DNA of 64,000 nucleotides from Prevotella aff. ruminicola Tc2-24 (GCF_900110895.1 NZ_FOIQ01000001.1:434001-498000), one strand, 5' to 3'. Numbered from the stretch's first letter, positions 44,465-54,210 are shown. A program made the numbers and translations. The notes: generated by a model not told the origin, from the sequence alone.

Positions 44465-44471
44465 CCTCCTT
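44465..44471 (-). promoter_or_regulatory. Unusually strong ribosome-binding site of the Crp/Fnr gene
   Basis: AAGGAGG on the minus strand, 11 bases before the ATG at 44453. Confidence 0.6.
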
Positions 44472-44517
44472 AATTAATGGGACCTTTAGTTTATAGTTAA
44501 GTGAAGTGCCGACTGCA

Positions 44518-46299
44518 TCAGTCGAGCTTCAGAACGGCCAGGAAGGCTTTCTGAGGCACCTCCACATTACCGATCTGTTTCATACGTTTCTTTCCTCTTT
44601 TCTGTTTCTCCAGCAGCTTACGCTTACGACTAACATCACCGCCATAACACTTGGCCGTGACATCCTTACGTACCTGTTTTACCGTCTCACGGGCAATGAT
44701 CTTCGCTCCAATAGCGGCCTGGATGGCGATATCAAACTGCTGGCGCGGAATCAGTTCCTTGAGTTTCTCACACATCCGTCGTCCGAAGGCAACGGCATTG
44801 TCCTGATGGGTCAGCGTAGACAAGGCATCGACAGGCTCACCGTTGAGCAGGATATCCAACTTCGCCAGTTTCGAAGGCCGGAAACCGTCGACATGATAGT
44901 CGAACGAGGCATAGCCTTTCGAGATGGACTTCAGCTTGTCGTAGAAGTCTATGACGATCTCACCCAGCGGCAGCATGAAATGAAGCTCCACACGATTGCC
45001 CGACACATACTGCTGGTCGATCAGTTCACCACGCTTATCCAGGCACAGAGTCATGATCGGTCCGATATAGTCGGCGGCTGTAATGATCGATGCCCGGATA
45101 TAAGGTTCCTCGATATGCTCGATCATCGTCAGGTCGGGCAGTCCCGAGGGGTTATGCACCTCTTTCACCTCACCCTGCTTCGTATAGCAGAGATAAGATA
45201 CGTTGGGTACTGTTGTGATCACGTCCATGTCGAACTCACGGTCAAGACGCTCCTGGATGATCTCCATGTGGAGCAAACCGAGAAAGCCGCAACGGAAGCC
45301 AAAGCCCAGTGCTACGGAGCTCTCTGGCATGAATGTCAGTGAGGCATCGTTAAGCTGTAGTTTCTCCAGTGAGGCACGCAGGTTCTCATAGTCGGTCGGG
45401 TCTATCGGATAGACACCAGCGAACACCATCGGTTTCACCTCCTGGAAGCCCTCAATGGCCTCATTGCAGGGGTTGGCGACATGCGTGATCGTATCACCGA
45501 CCTTCACCTCCTTGGAGTTCTTGATACCACTGATAATATATCCCACATCACCTGTACGCAGTTCCTTCCGAGGGATCATGTCCATCTTCAGGACACCGAT
45601 CTCGTCGGCATCATACTCCATGCCAGTATTGAAAAACTTGACATGGTCGCCTGTGCGGATGACGCCATTGGTAATCTTAAAATAGGCGATGATGCCACGG
45701 AACGAGTTAAACACAGAGTCAAAGATCAGGGCCTGTAGAGGTGCTTTGTCATCACCCACAGGATGAGGTATCCGTTCAACGACAGCATCGAGGATCTGCT
45801 CTACACCCTCACCAGTCTTTCCCGAGGCACGGATAATATCCGAGCGGTCGCAACCGATCAGGTCGATAATCTCGTCCTCCACCTCATCGGGCATAGCCGA
45901 CGGCATATCAATCTTATTGATGACAGGGATAATCTCCAGATTATGGTCGATAGCCATATAGAGATTAGAGATGGTCTGAGCCTGTACGCCCTGTGTGGCA
46001 TCCACCACCAGCAAGGCGCCTTCACACGCCGCAATAGAACGGCTGACCTCATAGGAGAAGTCAACATGTCCCGGGGTGTCAATGAGATTCAGAATATATT
46101 TTTGTCCTTGATGCGTGTATTCCATCTGGATGGCATGACTCTTGATGGTGATGCCACGTTCACGTTCGAGATCCATATCATCAAGCATCTGACCCTCAGT
46201 AACTTGAATCGTCTTGGTGAATTCAAGCATACGATCGGCTAAGGTTGACTTGCCGTGGTCAATATGTGCGATGATACAGAAATTTCTTATATGGTCCAT
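44518..46299 (-). CDS. lepA: Elongation factor 4 (LepA)
   Basis: 593 residues from ATG 46297-46299 (MDHIRNFC). An in-frame ATG at 46326 would overlap the -7 element, so I rejected it. G1 [25 protein letters not shown], and the LepA-specific C-terminal domain with [17 protein letters not shown]. Back-translocating GTPase on ribosomes under stress. Length is as expected (about 595). Confidence 0.97.
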   Translation of the reverse strand: MDHIRNFCIIAHIDHGKSTLADRMLEFTKTIQVTEGQMLDDMDLERERGITIKSHAIQMEYTHQGQKYILNLIDTPGHVDFSYEVSRSIAACEGALLVVDATQGVQAQTISNLYMAIDHNLEIIPVINKIDMPSAMPDEVEDEIIDLIGCDRSDIIRASGKTGEGVEQILDAVVERIPHPVGDDKAPLQALIFDSVFNSFRGIIAYFKITNGVIRTGDHVKFFNTGMEYDADEIGVLKMDMIPRKELRTGDVGYIISGIKNSKEVKVGDTITHVANPCNEAIEGFQEVKPMVFAGVYPIDPTDYENLRASLEKLQLNDASLTFMPESSVALGFGFRCGFLGLLHMEIIQERLDREFDMDVITTVPNVSYLCYTKQGEVKEVHNPSGLPDLTMIEHIEEPYIRASIITAADYIGPIMTLCLDKRGELIDQQYVSGNRVELHFMLPLGEIVIDFYDKLKSISKGYASFDYHVDGFRPSKLAKLDILLNGEPVDALSTLTHQDNAVAFGRRMCEKLKELIPRQQFDIAIQAAIGAKIIARETVKQVRKDVTAKCYGGDVSRKRKLLEKQKRGKKRMKQIGNVEVPQKAFLAVLKLD

Positions 46300-46323
46300 G
46301 TTTTTTACGTGTACTTTGAAATG

Positions 46324-46331
46324 CAAAGTTA
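46324..46331 (-). promoter_or_regulatory. -7 element of lepA
   Basis: TAACTTTG on the minus strand, about 25 bases before the ATG at 46299. Divergent from 46373. Confidence 0.65.
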
Positions 46332-46372
46332 CAAAAAAATCATCTGGAAATGAATAATTTTACTTTTTTTTG

Positions 46373-46380
46373 TATCTTTG
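46373..46380 (+). promoter_or_regulatory. -7 element of the small lipoprotein gene
   Basis: TATCTTTG, 23 bases before ATG 46403. Confidence 0.65.
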
Positions 46381-46402
46381 TACCCCAAAAATAGCATTCA
46401 TT

Positions 46403-46792
46403 ATGAAAAAACTATGTGGATTATGCCTGATGGTTCTCATGCTGTCTGCCTGTCAGGAATCATTGGAAGACAGATGCATGCGCGAAGCAAGAGAATACAC
46501 GAAAAAGAACTGTCCTGTGAAATTGGATGACAACACGACGCTTGACAGTCTGACCTTCGAGCGGGACAGTCATACCCTACACTATTATTATAAACTGACT
46601 GGTGTTGCCGACCAGGAAGGACTACTCAACGGCACGGAGGTGACGAAGGCCCTGAAGGTGGAATTAAAGAACACCACATCCATGAAGGTCTACAAGGACA
46701 ACAAATACAAATTTGCCTATACCTTCTGTTCTGAGAAGGACCCGAAGAAGGTGCTATACGAAGCAACGTTGACTGAGAAGGACTATCAATAA
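46403..46792 (+). CDS. Small lipoprotein, unknown function
   Basis: 129 residues from ATG 46403, chosen because the earlier in-frame ATG at 46370 lies before the promoter. Signal peptide with lipobox LSAC (Cys17). The rest is acidic/basic and soluble, with two more Cys (EDRCMREA and KKNCPV). It reads as a stand-alone gene with its own promoter and terminator. I do not recognise a named family. Confidence 0.75.
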   Translation: MKKLCGLCLMVLMLSACQESLEDRCMREAREYTKKNCPVKLDDNTTLDSLTFERDSHTLHYYYKLTGVADQEGLLNGTEVTKALKVELKNTTSMKVYKDNKYKFAYTFCSEKDPKKVLYEATLTEKDYQ

Positions 46793-46795
46793 GAA

Positions 46796-46823
46796 AAGCG
46801 CCTCACCGATTGGTGAGGCGCTT
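46796..46823. terminator. Terminator between convergent lipoprotein and yebC genes
   Basis: Perfect 12-bp stem (aagcgcctcacc at 46796-46807 with 46812-46823) and a 4-base loop. Confidence 0.9.
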
Positions 46824-46827
46824 GCTA

Positions 46828-47553
46828 TTACTCGGGCTTCATATTCGTGTAAACCGTCTGCACATCGTCGAAGTCTTCCAACTTCTCCACCATCTTATCG
46901 ATGGTCTCACGCTGCTCGGCGGTCACATCCTTCAGATCGTTCGGGATTCGGGTGAACTCCGCGCCAGTCACCTCAAAGCCATTCTCCTCGAGGTGCTTCT
47001 GGATAGCACCAAATGAAGAGGGATCGCCATAGATGGTGATGCTGTTCTCCTCCTCGTCCTCGTCGAACTCATCTTCCACTCCATAGTCAATCAGATCGAG
47101 GATCATCTCATCCATGTCGAGACCATCCTTCTTCTTAAAGGTGAAGACAGCCTTGTGATCGAACAAGAACGACAGTGAACCCTGTGTACCCAGGTTACCA
47201 TTAAACTTGTTGAAGACAGAACGGACGTCACCCACCGTACGAGTGGTGTTGTCGGTCAGGGTCTCAACGAAGATGGCGATTCCATGAGGACCATATCCCT
47301 CATATGTCACCTCCTTATAATCGCTCTGGTCCTTACCCATTGCGTTCTTAATGGCACGCTCGATATTATCCTTCGGCATGTTCTCGCGCTTAGCATTAGC
47401 AATGATAGCACGCAATGCCGGGTTGTTCTCGGGTTCCGGACCGCCAGCCTTCACGGCAATGGCTATCTGTTTTCCGATCTTCGTAAATGTCTTGGCCATA
47501 TGGCCCCACCGCTTCAGCTTCGTTGCTTTACGGTACTCAAATGCTCTTCCCAT
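46828..47553 (-). CDS. yebC: YebC/PmpR-family protein
   Basis: 241 residues, usual length for the family. Start MGRAFEYRKATKLKRWGHMAKTF; conserved NMPKDNIERAI and YEGYGPHGIAI blocks follow. YebC proteins have been described as transcription regulators, and some relatives help ribosomes through proline stretches. It follows pheT by 38 bases on the same strand, probably one transcript, with three heptamer-like units in the spacer. Terminator downstream. Confidence 0.95.
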   Translation of the reverse strand: MGRAFEYRKATKLKRWGHMAKTFTKIGKQIAIAVKAGGPEPENNPALRAIIANAKRENMPKDNIERAIKNAMGKDQSDYKEVTYEGYGPHGIAIFVETLTDNTTRTVGDVRSVFNKFNGNLGTQGSLSFLFDHKAVFTFKKKDGLDMDEMILDLIDYGVEDEFDEDEEENSITIYGDPSSFGAIQKHLEENGFEVTGAEFTRIPNDLKDVTAEQRETIDKMVEKLEDFDDVQTVYTNMKPE

Positions 47554-47568
47554 ATCTTGTACAATTTT

Positions 47569-47589
47569 GAATTAACAGTTAAGAATAAT
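47569..47589 (+). repeat. Short heptamer run in the pheT-yebC spacer
   Basis: Three 7-base units on the plus strand (gaattaa, cagttaa, gaataat), matching the consensus of the array at 31493. Confidence 0.55.
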
Positions 47590-47591
47590 CA

Positions 47592-50039
47592 TTACCTGAG
47601 TTCGGCATTCAGATTCTTCTTGATATTTGCGATGAGCTTCTGCATGATCGCATCAATCTGCTTGTCGCCCATGGTCTTTTCCTCATCCTGAAGGATGAAG
47701 TTCACGGCGTAGCTCTTCTTACCGGCAGGGAGCTTATCTCCCTCATAGACATCGAAGAGTTCAACCTTCTTCAGCAGTTTTTTCTCCGTCTGACGAGCGA
47801 CCTGCTCAATCTGGGCAAACTCCACGTTCTTATCGACCAACAAGGCCAGGTCGCGACTCACGGCGGGGAACTTAGAAATCTCCGTATAGAGCACCTGGTT
47901 CTTCTTGATGACCTTCATCAGAGCCGTCCAGTTGATCTCGGCATAATAGACAGGATTATCGAGGCCGAACTGCTTCTGCAGTTTCTTGGCAATAATACCC
48001 ATCTCTGCTATCTTCTTACCGCCACGGTTCTCAATGGTGAGTGCATCGGAGAAGATAGCATTATCAGACTTCTTACGAACCAATACACCTGCTTTCACAC
48101 CAACACGACGTAGAATATTCTCCACATAGGCACTCAGTTCATAGAACGTGGCGTCCTCGTTCTGGTGTGCCCATGAGCCCTCGACACGCTTACCAGTCAC
48201 CCAAAGACCCAGATGATACTGTTCCTTATAGGCCTGCATCGGATCCTCGTCGTTCTGTTTCTCGGGCGAGAATGTATATACATTACCGAATTCGAAGAAA
48301 CGGAGGTTCTGGCGCTTGCGGTTCACATTGTGCTGGATGCTTTCCATACCACCGAACAACAATGTCTGTCGCATGACATTCAGATCAGTTGACAAGGGGT
48401 TCATAATATGCACGAGGGTATCGTTCTCGCCATAGTAAGCACCCTTGGTCAGGGAGTTGTTCAGAATCTCATTGAAGCCCTCACCAACCAGTTGCTCACT
48501 CACAAGGTTAGCCAGTTTATGCTTCTGATCCTCGTCGCCCTTGATCACGAGCGAGCCCTTCAGTTGGGTGGGAATCTCCACATTGTTGTATCCATAAATA
48601 CGCAGGATATCCTCCACAACATCGCAGGGACGCTGTACGTCGACGCGGTAGGCAGGAATCTCGAGCGTGAGAGCCTCAGCGGTCTCTGAGAGCACCTGCA
48701 TCTCCAGACTCTCGCAGATGGATTTGATGGTGTCGGCAGGGATATCCTTACCGATAAGGTTGTTTACATAGTCGAAACGCAACTCGACCACAGGGTTCTT
48801 GAGTGGTTCTGGATAGACATCACAGATCTCCATGCCCACCTTACCACCGGCTAACTCCTGACAGAGGATAGCAGCCTGCTGCAAGGCATAGATAGTCCCA
48901 TTAGGATCGACGCCACGCTCAAAACGGAAGGAGGCATCGGTAGAGAGACCGTGACGACGGGCACTCTTACGGATCCATGTCGGATGGAAGTAAGCACTCT
49001 CGAGCACAACATTCTTCGTCGTCTCATAAGTGCCGCTACCCTTACCACCGAACACGCCGGCGATACACATCGGTTCTTCGGCATTACAGATAGCGAGATC
49101 GCGATCAGACAGTTTATGCTCCTCCCCATCGAGGGTCTGGAACGGTGTTCCCTCCGGCATCGTCTTAACCACGATCTTATGTCCCTTTACCATGTCGGCA
49201 TCAAAGCAGTGCAAAGGCTGTCCGTATGCCATCATGATATAGTTGGTGATATCCACAATATTATTGATCGGACGCAAGCCGATAGTAGACAGCCTGTTCT
49301 TCAGCCATTCGGGAGACTCCTTCACCTCGCAATCGGAGATGCTCACACAAGCATAGCGCTTGCAAGCCTCTTGATTCTCGATGACCACATCGATAGGCAG
49401 ATTGCAATGATCAACCTTGAACTTCGAGCAGTCTGGACGATGCAGAGAGGTCTGATAACCATTCCGTTTCAACCATGCATAGAGATCACGGGCAACACCC
49501 CAGTGACTCAACGCGTCGGCACGGTTGGCCGTGATGTCAACCTCAATAAGCCAGTCACTCTCCAAGTGATAATATTCTGCTGCAGGTGTACCCACCACGG
49601 CATCCTCCGGTAATACGATGATACCATCATGAGATGAACCCACGCCGATCTCATCCTCAGCACAAATCATACCATTCGACTCGACGCCGCGCAACTTTGA
49701 CTTCTTGATCACGAATTCCTGATCACCATCATAAAGCACACATCCCAGATCAGCCACAATCACCTTCTGACCAGCTGCCACGTTAGGTGCGCCACAAACG
49801 ATCTGTGAAGGCTCGCCTTTACCCAGATCCACCGTCGTTACATGCAGGTGGTCGGAATTAGGATGTGCCTCACAAGTAAGGACCTTACCAACATAAAGAC
49901 CTTTCAGGCCACCCTTGATGGTCTGTACTTCCTCCAAAGCGTCGACTTCCAGACCTGTCGATGTCAGTGCATCACACACTTGCTGAGCGGTCAGGTCGAA
50001 ATCAACGTATTCCTTCAACCATTTATAGGAAATATTCAT
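47592..50039 (-). CDS. pheT: Phenylalanyl-tRNA synthetase beta subunit
   Basis: 815 residues, the expected size. N-terminal B1/tRNA-binding OB domain (about 40-150, VGKVLTCEAHPNSDHLHV), B3/B4 editing region, B5, the class II core-like region and the C-terminal FDX-anticodon-binding domain (ISKFPAVSRDLALLVD). Partner of PheS, which is not in the window. Own promoter at 50084. Call secure. Confidence 0.97.
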   Translation of the reverse strand: MNISYKWLKEYVDFDLTAQQVCDALTSTGLEVDALEEVQTIKGGLKGLYVGKVLTCEAHPNSDHLHVTTVDLGKGEPSQIVCGAPNVAAGQKVIVADLGCVLYDGDQEFVIKKSKLRGVESNGMICAEDEIGVGSSHDGIIVLPEDAVVGTPAAEYYHLESDWLIEVDITANRADALSHWGVARDLYAWLKRNGYQTSLHRPDCSKFKVDHCNLPIDVVIENQEACKRYACVSISDCEVKESPEWLKNRLSTIGLRPINNIVDITNYIMMAYGQPLHCFDADMVKGHKIVVKTMPEGTPFQTLDGEEHKLSDRDLAICNAEEPMCIAGVFGGKGSGTYETTKNVVLESAYFHPTWIRKSARRHGLSTDASFRFERGVDPNGTIYALQQAAILCQELAGGKVGMEICDVYPEPLKNPVVELRFDYVNNLIGKDIPADTIKSICESLEMQVLSETAEALTLEIPAYRVDVQRPCDVVEDILRIYGYNNVEIPTQLKGSLVIKGDEDQKHKLANLVSEQLVGEGFNEILNNSLTKGAYYGENDTLVHIMNPLSTDLNVMRQTLLFGGMESIQHNVNRKRQNLRFFEFGNVYTFSPEKQNDEDPMQAYKEQYHLGLWVTGKRVEGSWAHQNEDATFYELSAYVENILRRVGVKAGVLVRKKSDNAIFSDALTIENRGGKKIAEMGIIAKKLQKQFGLDNPVYYAEINWTALMKVIKKNQVLYTEISKFPAVSRDLALLVDKNVEFAQIEQVARQTEKKLLKKVELFDVYEGDKLPAGKKSYAVNFILQDEEKTMGDKQIDAIMQKLIANIKKNLNAELR

Positions 50040-50083
50040 TATACCGATTCTTTAGTAATTACTGTCTTTTGAAATTTCGACCG

Positions 50084-50091
50084 CAAAGGTA
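50084..50091 (-). promoter_or_regulatory. -7 element of pheT
   Basis: TACCTTTG on the minus strand, about 45 bases before the ATG at 50039. Confidence 0.65.
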
Positions 50092-50130
50092 CTAAAAAAT
50101 CGGTATATACACAAATTTTTCATTTAAAAA

Positions 50131-50751
50131 CTACTCGATACACTTCATTAGGAAGTCAACGGCTCCATTCACGCCAAACTTACGCACATCTATCGCAATG
50201 TCATAGTTACGGGCATCGGTCCAGTCTTTCCCCGTAAAGGTCTTGGTATAGAGCTCACGGCTGTAGTCATTATCGACCACCATCGCTGCAGCATCGCGCA
50301 GGTCAAGTCCATACCTCTCAGCAATACGGTGTTTTCTACACTCCGCAGAGGAATGAATAAAAATCTTTAGTGCATTCGGGTGATCAGCAAAGATATGGAA
50401 ACCACAGCGTCCCACAATCACGCACGACTCCTTCGCTGCAATGGAACGGATGGCTTCAGCCTGAGCATTGAACAAGGCATGCGAGGTCTGACTATGCTCT
50501 GCGCCATCATACTCTGCCTTACTCATGTAATTCCGATAGAAATCCGTAAAATCATCGCGCCATAGCGGATTCCGTGTCTCAATCTTTTCCATGGCCTCCT
50601 CCACCACATGGGTACGCTTAGCCACCTCATTCAGAATCTGCTTATCGAGCAGTTTGACATTCAACCGTCGTGCCAATTCTGCTCCAATCTCATGTCCGCC
50701 CGTACCGAACTGGCGACTGATCGTAATAACGAATTGTTCCTCCCTGTTCAT
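50131..50751 (-). CDS. Cytidylate kinase-like protein
   Basis: 206 residues from ATG 50749-50751 (MNREEQ). A longer frame from 50790 would run into the promoter. SRQFGTGGHEIG (about 12-23) is the phosphate-binding loop of the cytidylate-kinase-like AAA group; DKQILNE and RKHRIAERYG follow. Predicted nucleoside-monophosphate kinase. Distinct from the canonical Cmk, so the natural substrate is not certain. It lies downstream of the FAD-protein gene (gap of 87 bases) but has its own -7 element. Confidence 0.8.
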   Translation of the reverse strand: MNREEQFVITISRQFGTGGHEIGAELARRLNVKLLDKQILNEVAKRTHVVEEAMEKIETRNPLWRDDFTDFYRNYMSKAEYDGAEHSQTSHALFNAQAEAIRSIAAKESCVIVGRCGFHIFADHPNALKIFIHSSAECRKHRIAERYGLDLRDAAAMVVDNDYSRELYTKTFTGKDWTDARNYDIAIDVRKFGVNGAVDFLMKCIE

Positions 50752-50787
50752 AGTGCGCCATTTATTAGTTAAACATTTTTCCTTTGG

Positions 50788-50795
50788 CAAAGATA
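50788..50795 (-). promoter_or_regulatory. -7 element of the cytidylate-kinase-like gene
   Basis: TATCTTTG on the minus strand, about 37 bases before the ATG at 50751. Confidence 0.6.
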
Positions 50796-50838
50796 AAAAA
50801 AAGAATCGGAAAATCCAAGAAATGAAAGAAATATTAGC

Positions 50839-52473
50839 TTAGCATATGAAACTTTTAACATACTCAGCAGCCATCTCCGCACACCGTTCACCATCCACGC
50901 CAGCCGAGACGATACCCCCCGCATAGCCTGCGCCCTCACCACATGGGAAAAGACCTTGGATACGAATATGTTGCAGTCGGTCTTTGTCACGAACAATACG
51001 AACGGGAGAGGATGTTCGTGTCTCCACGGCTATCAGCACTGCCTCGTTTGTCAAAAAACCATGCGCATTCCGACCAAACACCTTAAAACCTTCTTGCAGA
51101 CGGGTGGAGATCATCTTTGGCAACCAGAAGTGCAACGGACTGGATATCAATCCCGGCGCATACGAAGACTTCGGCAGATCGCTACTCAACCTTCCGTTTA
51201 CAAAGTCCGTCATCCTTTGAGCCGGTGCCGTCTGACGCATATTTCCTTGTTGCCAGCACATTTTCTCCAGTTCTTCTTGGAAACGGAGGACTTTCAATTG
51301 AGAACTGAGCGTTGAGCATTGAGAGTTCGTGCTTGGCTCGTCGGATTGTCTATAATCCACTGACTCAATGTCTTCAGGGCGTACTTCGACAACCATACCG
51401 GAATTGCTCCAACGCGTACCTCGGTTGGCCGGACTCATGCCGTTAACAACGATCTGTTCCTTATCGGTAGCGGCAGGAATAACAAAACCCCCCGGACACA
51501 TACAGAAGGAGTAGACCCCCCGTCCAGCGACCTGCGTTACAAACGAATATTCCGCCGCCGGTAGGAAGCGTCCTCTGCCTTGTTTGGAATGATACTGTAT
51601 CTGATCGATCAACGCAGAAGGATGCTCCAGTCTCACACCCACGGCAATACCCTTTCCTTCTATTTCAATCTTTGCTTCAGCAAGATATCTGTAAACATCT
51701 CTGGCAGAGTGACCTGTAGCGAGAATAACAGGTCCCTTATATTGCTGCTGACTATTGGTCGTCGGCTGTTGACTGACAGCCTCAACACCAACCACTCGGT
51801 CACCCTCCAGGATTAACCGCGTCATCTTTGTCTGGAAATGCACCTCACCACCACAGTTGATGATGGTATTGCGCATAGCCTCAATCACCTGGGGGAGTCT
51901 GTCGGTACCGATATGCGGATGAGCGTCGGCGAGAATGGCCGTTGATGCACCATGCTGACAGAACACATTCAGGATCTTATCGATATTTCCTCGTTTCTTG
52001 CTCCTGGTGTACAACTTACCATCGGAGTAGGCACCTGCCCCTCCCTCACCGAAACAGTAGTTACTCTCCGCATCCACCTGTTGAGTCCTTGAGATATCTG
52101 CCAGATCCTTCTTACGATCGTGGACATTCTTACCTCGCTCCAGGACAACAGGTCGCAAGCCAAGTTCTATCAGTCGCAAGGCAGCAAACAGACCACCAGG
52201 TCCAGCCCCCACGACAATCACCTGAGGTCGTCCCTCAACATGGGGATACTCGGTTCTCACATATTCGTCGTCACTGGGCTGTTCATTCACATATACCCGC
52301 ACCTTCAAGTTTACATAGATCTGACGTTGACGGGCATCGATACTGCGTTTCAAGATACGCACACCACTGATGGCCTTGACATCAAGTCCATGCTCGTCTG
52401 CAAGCCATCCCTTCAGTCGGTCCTCCTGTGCAGCAACCTCAGGTATTACCCTTATCTGGTATTCGTTTACCAT
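50839..52473 (-). CDS. FAD-dependent dehydrogenase (COG2509-type)
   Basis: 544 residues. Dinucleotide-binding VVGAGPGGLFAALRL near 86, a Gly-rich GEGGAGAYSDGKLYTR, and the C-terminal GEGAGYAGGIVSAGVDG, all typical of this uncharacterised FAD dehydrogenase family. Two short Ser/Thr/Asn/Gln-rich stretches, QQPTTNSQQQ and EPSTNSQCSTLSSQL, look inserted between conserved blocks. Both are encoded by heptamer-like DNA (51741-51775 and 51297-51331). In a run of same-strand genes with maf, kdsC and the nitroreductase. Physiological role unknown. Confidence 0.85.
   Translation of the reverse strand: MVNEYQIRVIPEVAAQEDRLKGWLADEHGLDVKAISGVRILKRSIDARQRQIYVNLKVRVYVNEQPSDDEYVRTEYPHVEGRPQVIVVGAGPGGLFAALRLIELGLRPVVLERGKNVHDRKKDLADISRTQQVDAESNYCFGEGGAGAYSDGKLYTRSKKRGNIDKILNVFCQHGASTAILADAHPHIGTDRLPQVIEAMRNTIINCGGEVHFQTKMTRLILEGDRVVGVEAVSQQPTTNSQQQYKGPVILATGHSARDVYRYLAEAKIEIEGKGIAVGVRLEHPSALIDQIQYHSKQGRGRFLPAAEYSFVTQVAGRGVYSFCMCPGGFVIPAATDKEQIVVNGMSPANRGTRWSNSGMVVEVRPEDIESVDYRQSDEPSTNSQCSTLSSQLKVLRFQEELEKMCWQQGNMRQTAPAQRMTDFVNGRLSSDLPKSSYAPGLISSPLHFWLPKMISTRLQEGFKVFGRNAHGFLTNEAVLIAVETRTSSPVRIVRDKDRLQHIRIQGLFPCGEGAGYAGGIVSAGVDGERCAEMAAEYVKSFIC
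51297..51331 (+). repeat. Heptamer array inside the FAD-dehydrogenase gene
   Basis: Five 7-base units on the plus strand: attgaga, actgagc, gttgagc, attgaga, gttcgtg. They encode the Ser/Gln-rich stretch NSQCSTLSSQL in frame on the minus strand. Confidence 0.7.
51741..51775 (+). repeat. Degenerate heptamer run inside the FAD-dehydrogenase gene
   Basis: Units attgctg, ctgacta, ttggtcg, tcggctg, ttgactg. Encodes the second TNSQ-containing stretch. More diverged than the run at 51297. Confidence 0.5.
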
Positions 52474-52482
52474 CTTAATCTC

Positions 52483-53064
52483 CTAAAACTTGAGAAGTTC
52501 GTTATAGATACGTTGCACGGGTAAGCCCATGACATTATAATAGCTACCATGAAGTCCCGTCACACCGATATATCCAATCCACTCCTGAATACCATAGGCA
52601 CCAGCCTTGTCGAACGGATGATAATGAGTGATATAATAATCAATCTCTTCGTCTGTCAGACTCTTAAAAGACACGTCAGTCGTCACCGAAAAACGAGACT
52701 CCTGATCAAGAGAACACAGACAGACACCTGTCGTCACCTGATGCGTGCGTCCACTGAGCAGACGAAGCATCCGTTCCGCATCGTGCTCATCAGAAGGTTT
52801 TCCAAGAATCTCATCCCCTACAATCACAACAGTGTCTGCAGTGATAATAAGCTCATCGGAAGACATTGCGCCACGATAAGCCTCTGCTTTCTTGCCTGCG
52901 ATATAAAGAGCCACCTCGTCGACAGGCAAACCTGAGGGATATGACTCATCGATGCCTTGCATAACGCGTACCTCAAAAGAGAGACCGAGACCGGCCAGGA
53001 GTTCCTTTCGGCGCGGAGAATTACTTGCCAGTACAATCCTATATTTATCAAGATTCTTCATCAT
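52483..53064 (-). CDS. maf: Maf-like nucleotide pyrophosphatase
   Basis: 193 residues, family length. N-terminal LASNSPRRKELL is the Maf phosphate-binding motif, and ITADTVV with KPSDEHDAERML completes the site. Hydrolyses non-canonical or methylated NTPs to monophosphates and may affect septum formation. Start ATG at 53064 or 53061. Ten bases separate it from the FAD gene and 20 from kdsC, so probably one operon. Confidence 0.93.
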   Translation of the reverse strand: MMKNLDKYRIVLASNSPRRKELLAGLGLSFEVRVMQGIDESYPSGLPVDEVALYIAGKKAEAYRGAMSSDELIITADTVVIVGDEILGKPSDEHDAERMLRLLSGRTHQVTTGVCLCSLDQESRFSVTTDVSFKSLTDEEIDYYITHYHPFDKAGAYGIQEWIGYIGVTGLHGSYYNVMGLPVQRIYNELLKF

Positions 53065-53084
53065 GCATCAAAAGCATATATCGA

Positions 53085-53603
53085 CTACCAGCCAAAAGCC
53101 TTGGCGTTCATCACCCACTTACCCTGGGCACGAAGTACCTGTTCTATCACATCACGACCACAGCCATAGCCTCCCTTTCTATCGCTGACATACAGGCTCA
53201 CCTCCTTGATCTCCGGACATGCGTCCTTCGGACAGACCGGGCAGCCTACGCAACGCATGATCTCAAGATCAGGGATATCATCACCCATATACATCACCTC
53301 CTCGTCAGTCAGACCATATTGTTTCAGGAGTTGACGGTAGGTCTCGATCTTCACCGAGCAACCCAAATAGATATCCTCTACTCCCAGTCCCTCATATCGT
53401 ACCCGGACACTAGGAGTGGTTGCACCCGTGAGGATCACGATACGAAGGCCGAGTTTCATAGCCAGTTGTATAGCGTAGCCGTCTTTGATATTCACAGTAC
53501 GCAGTGGCACCCCATCTGCACTAAGTGTAATCGTCTCGGCACTGAGCACACCATCAATATCAAAGATTATTGCCCGAATCTTATTAAGATCGTATTGAAT
53601 CAT
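53085..53603 (-). CDS. kdsC: KdsC-like 3-deoxy-manno-octulosonate-8-phosphate phosphatase
   Basis: 172 residues, tetrameric HAD type without a cap domain. FDIDGVLS holds the two catalytic Asp, LTGATTPSVRVR is motif II-like, and MGDDIPDLEIM is motif IV. Removes phosphate from KDO-8-P on the way to LPS inner core. Length and motifs are as usual for KdsC. Confidence 0.92.
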   Translation of the reverse strand: MIQYDLNKIRAIIFDIDGVLSAETITLSADGVPLRTVNIKDGYAIQLAMKLGLRIVILTGATTPSVRVRYEGLGVEDIYLGCSVKIETYRQLLKQYGLTDEEVMYMGDDIPDLEIMRCVGCPVCPKDACPEIKEVSLYVSDRKGGYGCGRDVIEQVLRAQGKWVMNAKAFGW

Positions 53604-53609
53604 CTGTTG

Positions 53610-54137
53610 TCAGAATTTATTAAGATGTACATTCTCCCATTTCAGACGGTCCTCCGCCTGAGGCTTACGCTCATCCGTCCAATGCCCTACAGCAAGAACA
53701 CACAAGCAATTGAGATTTTCCGGGATATCGAGAATTCCGCGGATCACCGTATCGGCAGTAGTACCATCAGCAAGTCCGCGTCCTCTCATCTGAATCCAAC
53801 AAGTACCCAGTCCAAGATCCTCGGCTTGATACTGCATGGAAATAGCGGCTATTGATCCGTCCTCAACCCAGCAATCATTCTGCATGGGATCACCCAAGAC
53901 AACGATTGCGACCGGGGCACCTTTGAGGAACTGACTACCAAGATCCTTGGCATCCGCCAGTTTCTCTATATCCAATTTATCTTCCACCACGACGAACTGC
54001 CAAGCACGCTGTCCTTTCGATGTGGGCGACATCAGAGCAGCCCTGAGAATCAGTTTCAGGTCTTCTGCGTCGATCTCCTCGTCTGTGAACTTCCGATGAC
54101 TACGACGCTTCTGCGCCAAATCTTTAAAATCCTTCAT
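53610..54137 (-). CDS. Nitroreductase-family flavoprotein
   Basis: 175 residues, FMN-dependent fold. RRSHRKFTDEEID at the start and LMSPTSKGQRAWQFVVVED carry the FMN-phosphate-binding residues; GLGTCWIQMRG and AVGHW are usual C-terminal parts. NAD(P)H-dependent reductase of unknown substrate. First gene of a leftward run through kdsC, maf and the FAD protein, with a promoter at 54161. Confidence 0.9.
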   Translation of the reverse strand: MKDFKDLAQKRRSHRKFTDEEIDAEDLKLILRAALMSPTSKGQRAWQFVVVEDKLDIEKLADAKDLGSQFLKGAPVAIVVLGDPMQNDCWVEDGSIAAISMQYQAEDLGLGTCWIQMRGRGLADGTTADTVIRGILDIPENLNCLCVLAVGHWTDERKPQAEDRLKWENVHLNKF

Positions 54138-54160
54138 TGTCGATATGCGTTATTTTGCTG

Positions 54161-54168
54161 CAAAGTTA
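54161..54168 (-). promoter_or_regulatory. -7 element of the nitroreductase operon
   Basis: TAACTTTG on the minus strand, 24 bases before the ATG at 54137. Divergent from 54211. Confidence 0.65.
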
Positions 54169-54210
54169 GTGAAATTCTGCTAAAAAAAGCACTTTTATTA
54201 AAATAATTCG

